Shown: in pieces, positions 1-8,587 of the stretch
Layout: every line of letters begins with the position of its first letter
Position numbering within the stretch: position 1 is the first letter of the stretch
Source of the DNA: Winogradskya humida
Lineage (GTDB): Bacteria > Actinomycetota > Actinomycetes > Mycobacteriales > Micromonosporaceae
Direction: 5' to 3'
Assembly (NCBI RefSeq): GCF_016862215.1
Contig: NZ_BOMN01000029.1
Span: forward strand, 1 to 64,000
Length of the DNA: 64,000 nt
Notes under the pieces: generated by a model
Seen by the model: only the letters and a program-made list of their open reading frames with translations
Database searches by the model: none
Told to the model about the DNA's origin: nothing
Position numbers and translations under genes: made by a program

Positions 1-93
1 GGGCCCGGTGGCCTGTCCAGGCCGAGTGGGCCCGGTGGCCTGTCCAGGCCGAGTGGGCCCGGTGGCCTGTCTAGGCCGAGTGGGCCCGGTGGC
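1..93. repeat. 27-bp tandem repeat, 3.4 copies
   Basis: Three head-to-tail 27-bp units (1-27, 28-54, 55-81) plus a 12-bp partial unit. Units 1 and 2 are identical; unit 3 differs by one C-to-T change at position 72. The array may extend left of the window. It runs into the 3' end of the minus-strand marR gene, and the variant base creates that gene's TAG stop. There are no spacers, so this is a minisatellite and not a CRISPR array. Confidence 0.93.
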
Positions 94-535
94 GCTCCAG
101 GATGTCGGTCACCGTGGTGCGGAGTTGCTCGCTGGTGTCGGGGCCGAGGTGTTCGGTCAGTTTGCCCATTTCGGCGGTGACGTCGGCGTTGAAGGCCCGG
201 GCCGCGGCGCGGCCGGCGTCCGTGAGGGTGGCCTGGAGGGCGCGGCGGTCGCCGGGGACGGGTGAGCGCTGGGCGAGGCCGAGTTTCTCGGTGCGGTCCA
301 TGAGGCCGGTGAGGGCGGCCTTCTCCACGCCGAACGTCTGTGCCAGCGCCGCCATGCCGCGTGGGCCGTCCAGCAGGCCGCAGAGGAGCTTCGCCTGGAC
401 GGGGGTCAAATTGTGCCGCTCGGCCGTGCGCCGGTAGATCCCGCGGATCAGCCGGGTGAGCTGGATCAACCCGGTGGCGAGGTCCTCGACAGGCCCGTCG
501 GCGTCCGCGGCGCAATCGTGTGCGAGTTCCTCCAC
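71..535 (-). CDS. MarR family transcriptional regulator
   Basis: A 154-aa winged-helix regulator of the MarR type. The HTH spans roughly residues 58-88 (MAALAQTFGVEKAALTGL) and is followed by a wing containing the family DRR motif (PGDRRA). The start is a GTG at 535; no better ATG lies in frame. It is divergent from the FMN reductase at 623, with an inverted repeat at 561-593 between them, so it probably represses itself and the reductase. The ligand is unknown. Its last codons lie in the 27-bp repeat array, and a single variant base in the third unit supplies the stop. Confidence 0.9.
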   Translation of the reverse strand: MEELAHDCAADADGPVEDLATGLIQLTRLIRGIYRRTAERHNLTPVQAKLLCGLLDGPRGMAALAQTFGVEKAALTGLMDRTEKLGLAQRSPVPGDRRALQATLTDAGRAAARAFNADVTAEMGKLTEHLGPDTSEQLRTTVTDILERHRAHSA

Positions 536-560
536 GGGAGATACATTACATGCCGCAGAC

Positions 561-593
561 AGTTAATGCCGCGTACAGTATGCTGCGTTAACT
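561..593. promoter_or_regulatory. Inverted repeat, probable MarR operator
   Basis: Arms AGTTAATGC (561-569) and GCGTTAACT (585-593) match at 8 of 9 positions with a 15-nt spacer. The site lies between the divergent marR (start 535) and FMN reductase (start 623) genes, the usual place for a MarR operator. Binding is inferred. Confidence 0.6.
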
Positions 594-622
594 ACTTGTC
601 GTTCCAGCTGGGGAGAACTCTG

Positions 623-1267
623 ATGGCGAAGCTTCTGGTAATCGTGGGCAGCACCCGCCCCACCCGCGCGGCCGACCGGGTGGTGCCGTGGGTCCTGGCC
701 CAGGCGCAGGCCCAGGAGGGCTTCGACGTGGAGCTGGCCGACCTGCGCGAGTGGCCGCTGCCGATCTTCGGTGAGCACCCGGGCACCCTCGGCGACATCA
801 CCGACCCGACCTACTCCGACCCGCTCGTGCGCGCCTGGAACAAGAAGGTGAAAGAGGCGGACGCGTTCCTCATCGTCACCCCGGAGTACAACCACAGCGT
901 CCCGGCCGTGCTGAAGAACGCGATCGACAGCGTGTGGCTGTCCTTCGGCTTCCGCAACAAGCCCGTCGCCACGGTCGGTTACAGCGCCGGCATCGGTGGC
1001 GGCATCCGCTCCATCGAGCACCTGGCTCAGATGTTCGTCGAGACGGAGGCCGTTCCCCTGCGCAACGCCACCGTGCTGCCGTTCGTCAACGACGCGTTCG
1101 ACGACCAGGGCCAGCCGGTCAACCCGATGACCAGCGCCGCCCTGAAGATCATGCTCGACGACCTGACCTGGTGGACCGCGGCTCTCGACAAGGCCCGCGC
1201 CGGCGGCGAACTCGTCCCCGGCCAGCTCCGCGCCCGGGCCGCCCTCACCGCTCTCAAAAAAGCCTGA
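623..1267 (+). CDS. NADPH-dependent FMN reductase / NAD(P)H:quinone reductase
   Basis: A 214-aa flavodoxin-fold protein of the NADPH-dependent FMN reductase family (ArsH/SsuE/azoreductase-like). The N-terminal phosphate-binding loop is GSTRPTR (about residues 9-15), and PEYNHS near residue 87 is the family's flavin-contact motif. The ATG at 623 is preceded by GGGGAGAAC. An upstream in-frame extension to 413 is rejected because it would run through the divergent marR and the operator. It probably reduces flavins or quinones under control of the adjacent MarR protein. A paralogous pair sits at 44.1-45.1 kb. Confidence 0.9.
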   Translation: MAKLLVIVGSTRPTRAADRVVPWVLAQAQAQEGFDVELADLREWPLPIFGEHPGTLGDITDPTYSDPLVRAWNKKVKEADAFLIVTPEYNHSVPAVLKNAIDSVWLSFGFRNKPVATVGYSAGIGGGIRSIEHLAQMFVETEAVPLRNATVLPFVNDAFDDQGQPVNPMTSAALKIMLDDLTWWTAALDKARAGGELVPGQLRARAALTALKKA

Positions 1268-1281
1268 GGAAGACCCTGAGA

Positions 1282-1311
1282 GAGTCAGTGGTACCGGGGT
1301 ACCACTGACTC
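1282..1311. promoter_or_regulatory. Perfect 14-bp-arm palindrome downstream of the FMN reductase
   Basis: GAGTCAGTGGTACC (1282-1295) and GGTACCACTGACTC (1298-1311) are exact complements around a 2-nt centre. It lies 15 bp after the reductase stop and 85 bp before the ABC operon. There is no T-tract, so it may be a terminator-like hairpin or an operator for the ABC operon. A second arm, CCGCGGTACC near 1326, could pair with the same GGTACC block. Confidence 0.6.
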
Positions 1312-1395
1312 CGCGGATTGCCTCCCGCGGTACCAAGGTCCGGGCGGTGCGGCTCCCTAGCGTTGATCCCAGGATCGAACGAGGGAGGCGGCACC

Positions 1396-2307
1396 ATGAT
1401 CGAGGTGCGGCAGGTTACGAAGAGGTACGGCACGAAGACCGTCGTCGACGCGCTCGACTTCACCGCGAAACCGGGGCAGGTGACCGGTTTTCTCGGGCCC
1501 AACGGCGCCGGGAAGTCGACCACCATGCGCATGATCATCGGCTTGGACGCGCCCACGAGCGGGTCCGTGACCGTGAACGGGAAGCGGTACGCCGAGCATT
1601 CCGCGCCGCTGCACGAGGTCGGGGCGCTGCTGGAGGCCAAGTCCGTGCATCCCGGGCGGAGTGCGTACAGCCATCTCTGGGGTCTGGCCCAGACGACCGG
1701 TATCCCGCGTCGCCGGGTGGATGAGGTCATCGAGCTGGCGGGTCTGACCTCTGTCGCCCGCAAGCGGGTCGGAGCGTTCTCCCTCGGGATGGGGCAGCGC
1801 CTGGGGATCGCCGCGGCGCTGCTCGGGGACCCGGCCGTGGTGATGCTCGACGAACCGGTCAACGGGCTGGACCCGGAGGGGGTGCTCTGGGTGCGCAACC
1901 TGCTCTCCGGGCTGGCAGCCGAGGGCCGTACGGTGATGCTCTCCTCGCATCTGATGGGTGAGACCGCGCTGATCGCCGATCATCTGGTGGTCATCGGACG
2001 GGGCAAACTGCTGGCCGACACGAGCGTCGAGGCGCTCGTGCAGCAGGCCGGCATCGGTGCCGGGATCCGCGTGGGCAGCGATGCGGCCGAGCGGCTCCGG
2101 CAGGTGCTGGCCGGCCCCGGGGTCAGCGTCGCCTCCAGCGCAGACGGCGAGCTCGAGGTCTCCGGGCTCAGCGCTCGCGAGGTCGGGGAGATCGCCAACC
2201 GGAACAACATCCCGCTGTACGAGCTGAGCTCCCGAGCCGTGTCCCTGGAGGAGGCGTTCATGGAGCTCACCCGGGACGCCGTCGAGTACGGAAAGGTCGC
2301 CGCCTGA
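1396..2307 (+). CDS. ABC transporter ATP-binding protein
   Basis: A 303-aa ATPase of the CcmA/DrrA type. The Walker A motif GPNGAGKST is near residue 34, the signature SLGMGQ near 129, and Walker B MLDEP near 150, followed by the D-loop and switch His (SSHLMGE). The C-terminal 80 residues form the usual accessory domain of export ATPases. The ATG at 1396 follows GAGGGAGGCGGCACC, a good ribosome site. The stop overlaps the permease start (TGATG), so the two are translationally coupled and form one exporter. The substrate is unknown; the downstream two-component system may control it. Confidence 0.93.
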   Translation: MIEVRQVTKRYGTKTVVDALDFTAKPGQVTGFLGPNGAGKSTTMRMIIGLDAPTSGSVTVNGKRYAEHSAPLHEVGALLEAKSVHPGRSAYSHLWGLAQTTGIPRRRVDEVIELAGLTSVARKRVGAFSLGMGQRLGIAAALLGDPAVVMLDEPVNGLDPEGVLWVRNLLSGLAAEGRTVMLSSHLMGETALIADHLVVIGRGKLLADTSVEALVQQAGIGAGIRVGSDAAERLRQVLAGPGVSVASSADGELEVSGLSAREVGEIANRNNIPLYELSSRAVSLEEAFMELTRDAVEYGKVAA

Positions 2308-3119
2308 TGGCCACCCACGCTGCCACCCCGGTCCGCTACCGCCTCACCTTCCGCGGTGTGGTCGCCGGCGAATGGACCAAGTTCTGGTCACTGCGTTCCA
2401 GCTGGATCACGCTGGGCGTCTCGCTGCTGCTGCTCGTGGCGATCGGGGTGATCGCCGCCCTGACCTACACCCCCGGCGCGGCCGAGGCGCCCGGTCCGCC
2501 CGGCACGGACGCCTCCAACGCTGTCGGTCTGGCGCTGGCCGGTTCGACCTTCGCGTCGCTCGCCGTCGGCGTCCTCGGCGTGCTGATCGCCGCCGGCGAA
2601 TACTCCACGGGCCTGATCCGGGCGACCATCGCCGCGATCCCCACGAGGCTGCCGCTGATCGGGGCGAAAACACTGATCTTCGGGGTGGTCGCGTTCCTGG
2701 TCACCGCCGTCGGTGCGGTGCTCGCCTTCGTCCTCGGCTCTCCCCTGATCAGCGGCGAGGCGATCGCCCTGGGGATCGGTGGCGACGGCGTGCTGCGCAG
2801 CCTGATCGGCGCGGGCCTCTACCTCGGGCTGGTCGGCGTCTTCGGGGTCGCGCTCGGGATGCTGCTGCGCTCCAGCGCCGGTGGCATCGCGGTGCTCGTC
2901 GGGCTGCTGCTCATCATCCCGGGTCTGACCGGCCTGCTGCCGGACTCGTGGGCCGACAACATCTCGCCCTACCTGCCCAGCAACGCCGGCGGCGCGGTCA
3001 TGGCCCTGCACGAGTCGTCGGGTTCGTTAGGACCGTGGACGGGCCTGGCAGTCTTCGCCGGCTGGGTCGCCCTGGCCCTCGCGGGGGCGGCTTATCGGCT
3101 GGTCAAGACCGACGTCTGA
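2307..3119 (+). CDS. ABC transporter permease
   Basis: A 270-aa integral membrane protein with six predicted hydrophobic segments, of the ABC-2 type commonly paired with CcmA-like ATPases. The first segment follows a conserved-looking TKFWSLRSSW amphipathic start, typical of actinobacterial ABC permeases. It starts on the ATG overlapping the ATPase stop. The histidine kinase begins 16 nt downstream, so permease, ATPase, kinase and regulator probably make one transcript. Confidence 0.9.
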   Translation: MATHAATPVRYRLTFRGVVAGEWTKFWSLRSSWITLGVSLLLLVAIGVIAALTYTPGAAEAPGPPGTDASNAVGLALAGSTFASLAVGVLGVLIAAGEYSTGLIRATIAAIPTRLPLIGAKTLIFGVVAFLVTAVGAVLAFVLGSPLISGEAIALGIGGDGVLRSLIGAGLYLGLVGVFGVALGMLLRSSAGGIAVLVGLLLIIPGLTGLLPDSWADNISPYLPSNAGGAVMALHESSGSLGPWTGLAVFAGWVALALAGAAYRLVKTDV

Positions 3120-3134
3120 GCCTGATCCGCGACA

Positions 3135-4385
3135 ATGGTCCCGATGAGCACAACGCCGAGCGCGCAGGCCCGCCTGCTGGCCGTCCAAGGCTGGCTGCGC
3201 CGCGCCGACCAGCGCCACCGCTGGGTGCTCGACCTCGCCCTGATGGCCCTGGTCACCGCGACGAGCGTGCATGACCTGGTGTCGCCCGACTCCCGGGGGC
3301 CGTTCGAGAACATCCACCAGGCGGACCTGCCGATGTGGGCGCTCATCGCGCTGGTCGCCGGGATGATCCTGCCGCTGTGGTGGCGCCGCCGGGTGCCGAT
3401 CGCCGCGTTCGGGGCCATCGCGGCGGTCTCGCTGGTGCAGTTCGGGTTCGGCGTCTGGCTCCAGACCGGGGTGAGCCTGCTCGTCGCGATCTACAGCGTG
3501 GCCGCGTACGGATCGCTGCGCGCACTCGCCTGGGCGTACGGCATCACGGCGGTCGAACTGAGCCTCGCCGTGTTCCTGCTGGTGCCGTTCGGAGAGCCGC
3601 TGGTCGGCCTGTTCCTGCTGCTCGGCACCACGGCGGGTGCGGCGTCGATCGGGCTGGTGGTGCGCACGCGGGGCGCGTACCTGAACGCCCTGGAAGATCG
3701 GGCGGCGCAGCTGGAGATCGAGCGGGACCAGCGGATCCGGCTCACCACCGCGACCGAGCGCTCCCGCGTGGCCCGGGAGATGCACGACATCGTGGGGCAC
3801 AACCTCGCGGTCATGATCGGGCTCGCGGACGGCGCGGCGGTGCTCGCGGAGAGCCGTGGTGAACGCTCGGGCGAGCCGCTGCGGCTGATCGGCGAGACCG
3901 GCCGGCAGGCGCTGGGCGAGCTGCGCCGGGTGCTCGGCGTGCTGCGCAGCGAGCCCACCGACGAGGACGGCCTCAGCCCGCAACCCGGCCTCGCCGACCT
4001 GGACGACCTGATCGCCCGGGTGCGGGCGGCCGGCCCGGCGATCAGTTACCGCACCACCGGCGACGTGCGGGATCTCGGCGGCGGCGTCCAGCTGACGATC
4101 TACCGCATCGTCCAGGAGGCGCTGACCAACACCCTCAAGCACGCGGGTACGGACACCTCGGCCACGGTCCTGGTCGACGAGGACAATGGCTCGGTGCGGA
4201 TCAGCGTGACGGACACCGGGTCGGCGTACCCCCAGGGGCCGGCCGGCGAACCGGGCCACGGCCTGGTCGGCATCCGCGAACGCGCGGGTCTCTACGGCGG
4301 CGAGGTCGTCGCCGGCCCCCGCGACCAGGGCGGCTGGCTGGTCGACGTGGTGCTGCACAACCGCCCCGCCCCGGAGGACCGATGA
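3135..4385 (+). CDS. Sensor histidine kinase (NarL-system type)
   Basis: A 416-aa kinase. About five hydrophobic segments lie between residues 30 and 180, followed by a HisKA_3 dimerisation domain with the phospho-acceptor His near residue 217 (REMHDIVGHNLAV). A HATPase_c domain follows, with N-box QEALTNTLKHAG near residue 328 and a glycine-rich GHGLVGIRERAG. There is no extracellular sensor domain, so it probably senses the membrane or the neighbouring transporter. ATG at 3144 is an alternative start. The stop overlaps the response-regulator start (ATGA). Confidence 0.93.
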   Translation: MVPMSTTPSAQARLLAVQGWLRRADQRHRWVLDLALMALVTATSVHDLVSPDSRGPFENIHQADLPMWALIALVAGMILPLWWRRRVPIAAFGAIAAVSLVQFGFGVWLQTGVSLLVAIYSVAAYGSLRALAWAYGITAVELSLAVFLLVPFGEPLVGLFLLLGTTAGAASIGLVVRTRGAYLNALEDRAAQLEIERDQRIRLTTATERSRVAREMHDIVGHNLAVMIGLADGAAVLAESRGERSGEPLRLIGETGRQALGELRRVLGVLRSEPTDEDGLSPQPGLADLDDLIARVRAAGPAISYRTTGDVRDLGGGVQLTIYRIVQEALTNTLKHAGTDTSATVLVDEDNGSVRISVTDTGSAYPQGPAGEPGHGLVGIRERAGLYGGEVVAGPRDQGGWLVDVVLHNRPAPEDR

Positions 4386-5029
4386 CGACCGTCCTGATCG
4401 CCGACGACCAGCCGTTGCAGCGGATGGGCTTTCGGATGCTGCTGGAGGGCACGGCCGGCATGGACCCGGTCGGTGAGGCGGGCAACGGCGCCGAGGCCGT
4501 CCGGATGACCGCCGAGCTCCGGCCCGACGTGGTGCTGATGGACGTCCGCATGCCCGGCATGGACGGCATCGAGGCCACCCGCCGCATCACCGCCGCCGGT
4601 GACCGCACCCGGGTCCTCATCCTCACCACCTTCGACCTGGACGAATATGTGTACGCGGGCCTCCGCGCGGGCGCCAGCGGTTTCCTGCTCAAGGACGCCC
4701 GCCCCGACGAACTGCTCGCCGGCATCCGAGCCGTGGCAACCGGCGACGCCGTGGTCGCGCCGAGCCTCACCCGCCGGCTGATGAACGCGTACACAAAAAG
4801 CAAGCCGGCACCGGCCGGCCAAGGCCTGGAATCGCTCAGCGAACGCGAACTCGAGGTCCTGGTCGCCATCGGCCAGGGCTGGACCAACACCGAGATCGCC
4901 CAGCACTTCGTCCTGACCGAATCGACGGTGAAAAAACACGTCGGCCGCGTCCTGTCCAAAATCGAGGCCCGCGACCGCATCCAGGCCGTCATCTTCGCCT
5001 ACGACAAAGGCCTCGTCGAACCGCGCTGA
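4382..5029 (+). CDS. NarL/LuxR-type response regulator
   Basis: A 215-aa two-domain regulator. The receiver domain has the DD acidic pair (IADDQ), phospho-acceptor Asp54 in LMDVRMPGMDG and the switch Lys in FLLKDA. The C-terminal LuxR-type HTH starts at LSERELEVLVAIGQGWTN and has the recognition helix TESTVKKHVGRVLSK. It overlaps the kinase by 4 nt and is its cognate partner. It probably controls the upstream ABC operon. Confidence 0.94.
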   Translation: MTTVLIADDQPLQRMGFRMLLEGTAGMDPVGEAGNGAEAVRMTAELRPDVVLMDVRMPGMDGIEATRRITAAGDRTRVLILTTFDLDEYVYAGLRAGASGFLLKDARPDELLAGIRAVATGDAVVAPSLTRRLMNAYTKSKPAPAGQGLESLSERELEVLVAIGQGWTNTEIAQHFVLTESTVKKHVGRVLSKIEARDRIQAVIFAYDKGLVEPR

Positions 5030-5037
5030 GCGGCGCA

Positions 5038-5535
5038 TCACGTCTCCGCGCCGACCTGCACACCTTCGGGGCCGCTGAGGTCTTTCGGCACGTCACGAAG
5101 AAGGGGAACCAGCAATGGGTACCACCGCGGGTGAGCGCGAGCCAGGTGATCGAGAGTGGGGCTGTTCTCCATCAGGAACGTCGCATAATCCAGCCAATCC
5201 TCATGATTAGCTGCCGCCTCGATCTCCCTGCTGTGAAACAGTCCGACTTCGAGCACATCCCCCAACATCTCGCCGACAGCCAGGACCTGCGACCGTCGAT
5301 CGCCCACGGCAGGCAGCGCCTTACCCTCGTAGAAATATGGCCGCAAGGAGGGATCCTCGTAGAAGAATCGCAGAATTCCATGGAGCAGCTCTATCGGTTG
5401 ATGCGTACCGCTCAATCCCGCCATGGACCATTGCAGCCGCAGTTGCTTCAGGAGCTGCGTGGCCTGCCAACCGTTGAAAGCCAGGGACGCCAGGACACCG
5501 ATCACTCCGACGACCGTAGCTATCAGAACCAGCAT
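5038..5535 (-). CDS. DUF6082 family membrane protein
   Basis: A 165-aa protein with one N-terminal membrane helix (residues 1-20). The soluble part has the features I associate with the actinobacterial DUF6082 family: an LxxQWSMAGL-like stretch, LLHGILRFFYEDPSLRPYFYEG, and a late WYPLLVPL segment. The function is unknown. The start ATG at 5535 follows GGAAGGTGACGATCA. It is convergent with the response regulator, only 8 bp apart. A longer member of the same family occurs at 59497. Confidence 0.75.
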   Translation of the reverse strand: MLVLIATVVGVIGVLASLAFNGWQATQLLKQLRLQWSMAGLSGTHQPIELLHGILRFFYEDPSLRPYFYEGKALPAVGDRRSQVLAVGEMLGDVLEVGLFHSREIEAAANHEDWLDYATFLMENSPTLDHLARAHPRWYPLLVPLLRDVPKDLSGPEGVQVGAET

Positions 5536-5659
5536 TGATCGTCACCTTCCCGCGCGCCACCCCACCCTTGAACCAATGCTGCGACGATAACCTGGCCGCA
5601 GGACTCATAGACCAGCTTCACAGTCGCGATGGCAGTCCGAATGCACCTGCCATTCCGCC

Positions 5660-8587
5660 TCAGGCGTTTCGTCTTCTGCTGGTCAGGGCGGCCGTGGCGG
5701 TCAGGAGCAGGCAGGCCGCGAGAGCTGTCAGCGCGACCACCGTAAGTCCGGGCCAGTGCGGGAGCGGGAAGGCCGACTTCGCGAGCGGGAGGGACCAGCC
5801 GGTCAGCTGCCACGTGAGCAGGGCGATGCCGGTCCCGGTGAGGACTGCGGCCACAACCAGCAGGGGGTACGCCCAGAGCGTCACCGCCCGCGATCCCGCC
5901 CGGCTCAACCCCTGCACCCGCAGCGCCGCAAGATCGGCCCGGTCGACCGTGCTGCCGAGGATCAGTGCGCCCGCCGCGAGCAGTGCGGCCAGGATCCCCG
6001 CGAGGAGCGCGAACTCGAGAGCGACCGCCGGACCCTCGTTGCCGAGCTGGGTGCGTACCTGTGATTGCCGGATGTCGGCGGTGATGGCGAGACCCGCGTC
6101 CTGAATTTTTACCTTGATGTCGGCCGGTGCCGAGGCCGAGAGCCAGACCTGTGCCCTGGCCGTGGTGTCCGGGTCGACGGCCAGCCGGTCGGCGTAATCG
6201 AGGTCGGTCAGCGTGCCCGTGGCGCCGAGGCCCGGGATCACCGGCAGCGTGGCTCGCGGGGTGATCGGGAAGGTGTTGCCGTCGAGGCCGGGCAGGGTCG
6301 GGCCGGGCGATCGGCCCGCGACGGCGACCGGCAGCGGGTAGGGCGTGTCGGCGGGCCGGACCAGTACGCCGTTCGGCAGACCCGCCAGGCCCTGCACACC
6401 GATCCGCAGACTGTCCGCGCCGACGGTCACCGAGCCGCCCTCGGAGCTGCGCCACGGTCCGAGGGCCTTGACCCCGGAGAGCTTCACCGTCAGCGTGCCC
6501 GCGGTGTCGAGGGTGCCGTAGCTCCCGACGATCTTCATGACGCTGAGCCGGCAGCCGTCGGTGCACGCCGAGACCCGTTCGCGGTAGGTGTGCGGGCCGG
6601 GGAGCATGCTGCCGACCGTCACCACCGAGTCGTCGAAGGTCACGCTCAGCCGGGGGCTCTGGCCCGCGGGGAAGCCTTCGGCGGTGACGTCGAGAACCAC
6701 GTCGGCGCCGGTCAGGGTGATCGGCGGGGCGGATTGCGGGTGCAGGGCCGCGGCGACAGTCTTCGGGTCCGGGGCGCTGGCCGGCCAGGTGGGCACGGTG
6801 GCGAGGCGGGTGGTGTCGACGGCGAGGGCGGGCGTGTCCGGGAAGGACATCGCTGCCATGGCGTACGCCCCCGACGGGTCAGCCGTCCGCACCGCGGTGA
6901 GCAGTTGCCGGCGGGTGACGTCGGCGACGGTGAGGACGCGGTCGGCTCCGGTGCCGAGGCCCGCCTGGACCTCACGGTCACGGGCGGCCGTGCCGTTGGC
7001 GCAGGCGGCATACCCGGCGATCGCCACGGCGGCGGTGACGAGAGCGAACAACCGGGCCGCGCCGGGCCGCCGGGAGAGGTGGTATCCGGCGAGGGCGGCG
7101 CCGAGCCTGCCACGGCGCAGGGAGCGCGCGGCGTACCAGGAAGCGGCCGGGAGCAGCGCCCACGCGGCGAGCCGGGACAGGGCGATCAGGATCAGCGCCG
7201 CCGCGAACGTGCCGACCCCGGTCAGCGTCCCGCCGGAGACCGCGAGCTGCGCTCCGGCTCCGGCAGCGAGCAGGGCGAGGGCGATGTCGAGGACGATCGT
7301 GCCCGCCATCCCGTTTCCTCCGGCGGCGCGGCGGATCAGGGTGGCGGCCGGGGTACGGACGTGGCGCTGCGCAGCGACCCCGGCGGTGAGGGCGGCGGCC
7401 AGCGTGGCCAGCGGCGCGTACTTCAGGGAGGCCAGTCCCGGGTCCGCGCCGAGACCGGGGAAGCGTACGGCGGTGAGCGCGTTGACCAGGAGCTGACCCG
7501 CGAAACAGCCCGCGACGGACCCGGCCACGATCGCCACCAGGCTCTCGCCGGTCGCGAGCCACCAGCGCTGGCCCCGGCGGGCACCGCGCAGGGCGACCAC
7601 GGCGAGTTCGGGGCGGCGGGTGTCCATGCCGGAGCTGACGGCCAGGAAGATGGTCAGGCACGCGAGCACGATCAGCGGCACGGCCAGCACCGGCACGATC
7701 AGGTGGGCCGACGAGCGTCCCGCGTCGATCCGGTCGAGCAGATCGGGCAGCCCGGTGCTGAGCGTGATCCCGCCGTTCCCCGCCTCGGTGGCGTCCTGGA
7801 GCGACGCGAGACCCGAGCGCAACGCGGGCAGGCTGTCCACGTCCAGCGCGTCCGGGCCGGCGATGCCGTCGATGAAGAGCTGGACGCTGCCGCGGTCCAT
7901 CGCCACCATCGTGGGGTTGCCGACGAAGGCCGGCTCTCCGGGCCAGCCACCCGGGTCCGCGGCGAAGTAGCCGTGCGCTCCCCAGTAGGCGTCCCCCGGA
8001 TCCGCGACGTGGTAGATGCCGGCGACGAAGAACTTCCTGCTAGCGCCCCGGGCCACGTACTTGCGCACTTCGGGGTTACTGACGTAGACGGCGTAGGAAA
8101 GGGTGATCGAGTCGCCGGCGTGCAGGCCGAGCCGGTCAGCGGTGTGCTCGCCGAGCACGAGGTCGCCCTCGGCGGCGAGGCAGCGGCCGCTGCGCATGAC
8201 AAGGTGCTCGCAGGCCTGCTGGCGGAAGACGAATCTGGTCCGGAACTCCTCGTCGCGCTCGATGCCGATGGTCGCGTATTCGGCGGAGTACACGTAGGAG
8301 AAGCCGGGCAGGTCGACCAGTGCCGCTCCGGCTCCGCTGAACGTCACGTCCTGGACCGGGGCTGCCGCGACCCCGGCGTCGCGCTCGTCCTGCTGGACCG
8401 TGCTCATCTCGACGCTACGCTCGGCGGCGCTCGCCGTCGCGATCTGGCCGGCGGCCACGGCACGGTCAGCCGCGCGCAGGTAGGCGGGTGCCGCAACCAC
8501 CGCGGCGACCCCGAGCAACGCCAGCAGCGCCACGGTGAACGCCTGCCCACGCCGGCTCCACGCCATGGACAGGACGAGCGCGATCAT
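5660..8587 (-). CDS. FtsX-like ABC permease (large, two FtsX domains)
   Basis: A 975-aa membrane protein of the MacB/FtsX type, with an N-terminal membrane anchor, a large extracellular domain, a central block of transmembrane helices, a second extracellular domain and a C-terminal FtsX block. The start chosen is the ATG at 8587, which overlaps the stop of the upstream permease (ATGA); the longer frame to 8659 is rejected. Together with the 912-aa paralog it would make a heterodimeric mechanotransmission or lipoprotein-release type transporter. No ATPase gene adjoins either. Confidence 0.85.
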   Translation of the reverse strand: MIALVLSMAWSRRGQAFTVALLALLGVAAVVAAPAYLRAADRAVAAGQIATASAAERSVEMSTVQQDERDAGVAAAPVQDVTFSGAGAALVDLPGFSYVYSAEYATIGIERDEEFRTRFVFRQQACEHLVMRSGRCLAAEGDLVLGEHTADRLGLHAGDSITLSYAVYVSNPEVRKYVARGASRKFFVAGIYHVADPGDAYWGAHGYFAADPGGWPGEPAFVGNPTMVAMDRGSVQLFIDGIAGPDALDVDSLPALRSGLASLQDATEAGNGGITLSTGLPDLLDRIDAGRSSAHLIVPVLAVPLIVLACLTIFLAVSSGMDTRRPELAVVALRGARRGQRWWLATGESLVAIVAGSVAGCFAGQLLVNALTAVRFPGLGADPGLASLKYAPLATLAAALTAGVAAQRHVRTPAATLIRRAAGGNGMAGTIVLDIALALLAAGAGAQLAVSGGTLTGVGTFAAALILIALSRLAAWALLPAASWYAARSLRRGRLGAALAGYHLSRRPGAARLFALVTAAVAIAGYAACANGTAARDREVQAGLGTGADRVLTVADVTRRQLLTAVRTADPSGAYAMAAMSFPDTPALAVDTTRLATVPTWPASAPDPKTVAAALHPQSAPPITLTGADVVLDVTAEGFPAGQSPRLSVTFDDSVVTVGSMLPGPHTYRERVSACTDGCRLSVMKIVGSYGTLDTAGTLTVKLSGVKALGPWRSSEGGSVTVGADSLRIGVQGLAGLPNGVLVRPADTPYPLPVAVAGRSPGPTLPGLDGNTFPITPRATLPVIPGLGATGTLTDLDYADRLAVDPDTTARAQVWLSASAPADIKVKIQDAGLAITADIRQSQVRTQLGNEGPAVALEFALLAGILAALLAAGALILGSTVDRADLAALRVQGLSRAGSRAVTLWAYPLLVVAAVLTGTGIALLTWQLTGWSLPLAKSAFPLPHWPGLTVVALTALAACLLLTATAALTSRRRNA

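Noticed and set aside
1..93. CRISPR array
   Set aside because: Units are contiguous with no spacers and no cas genes are present.
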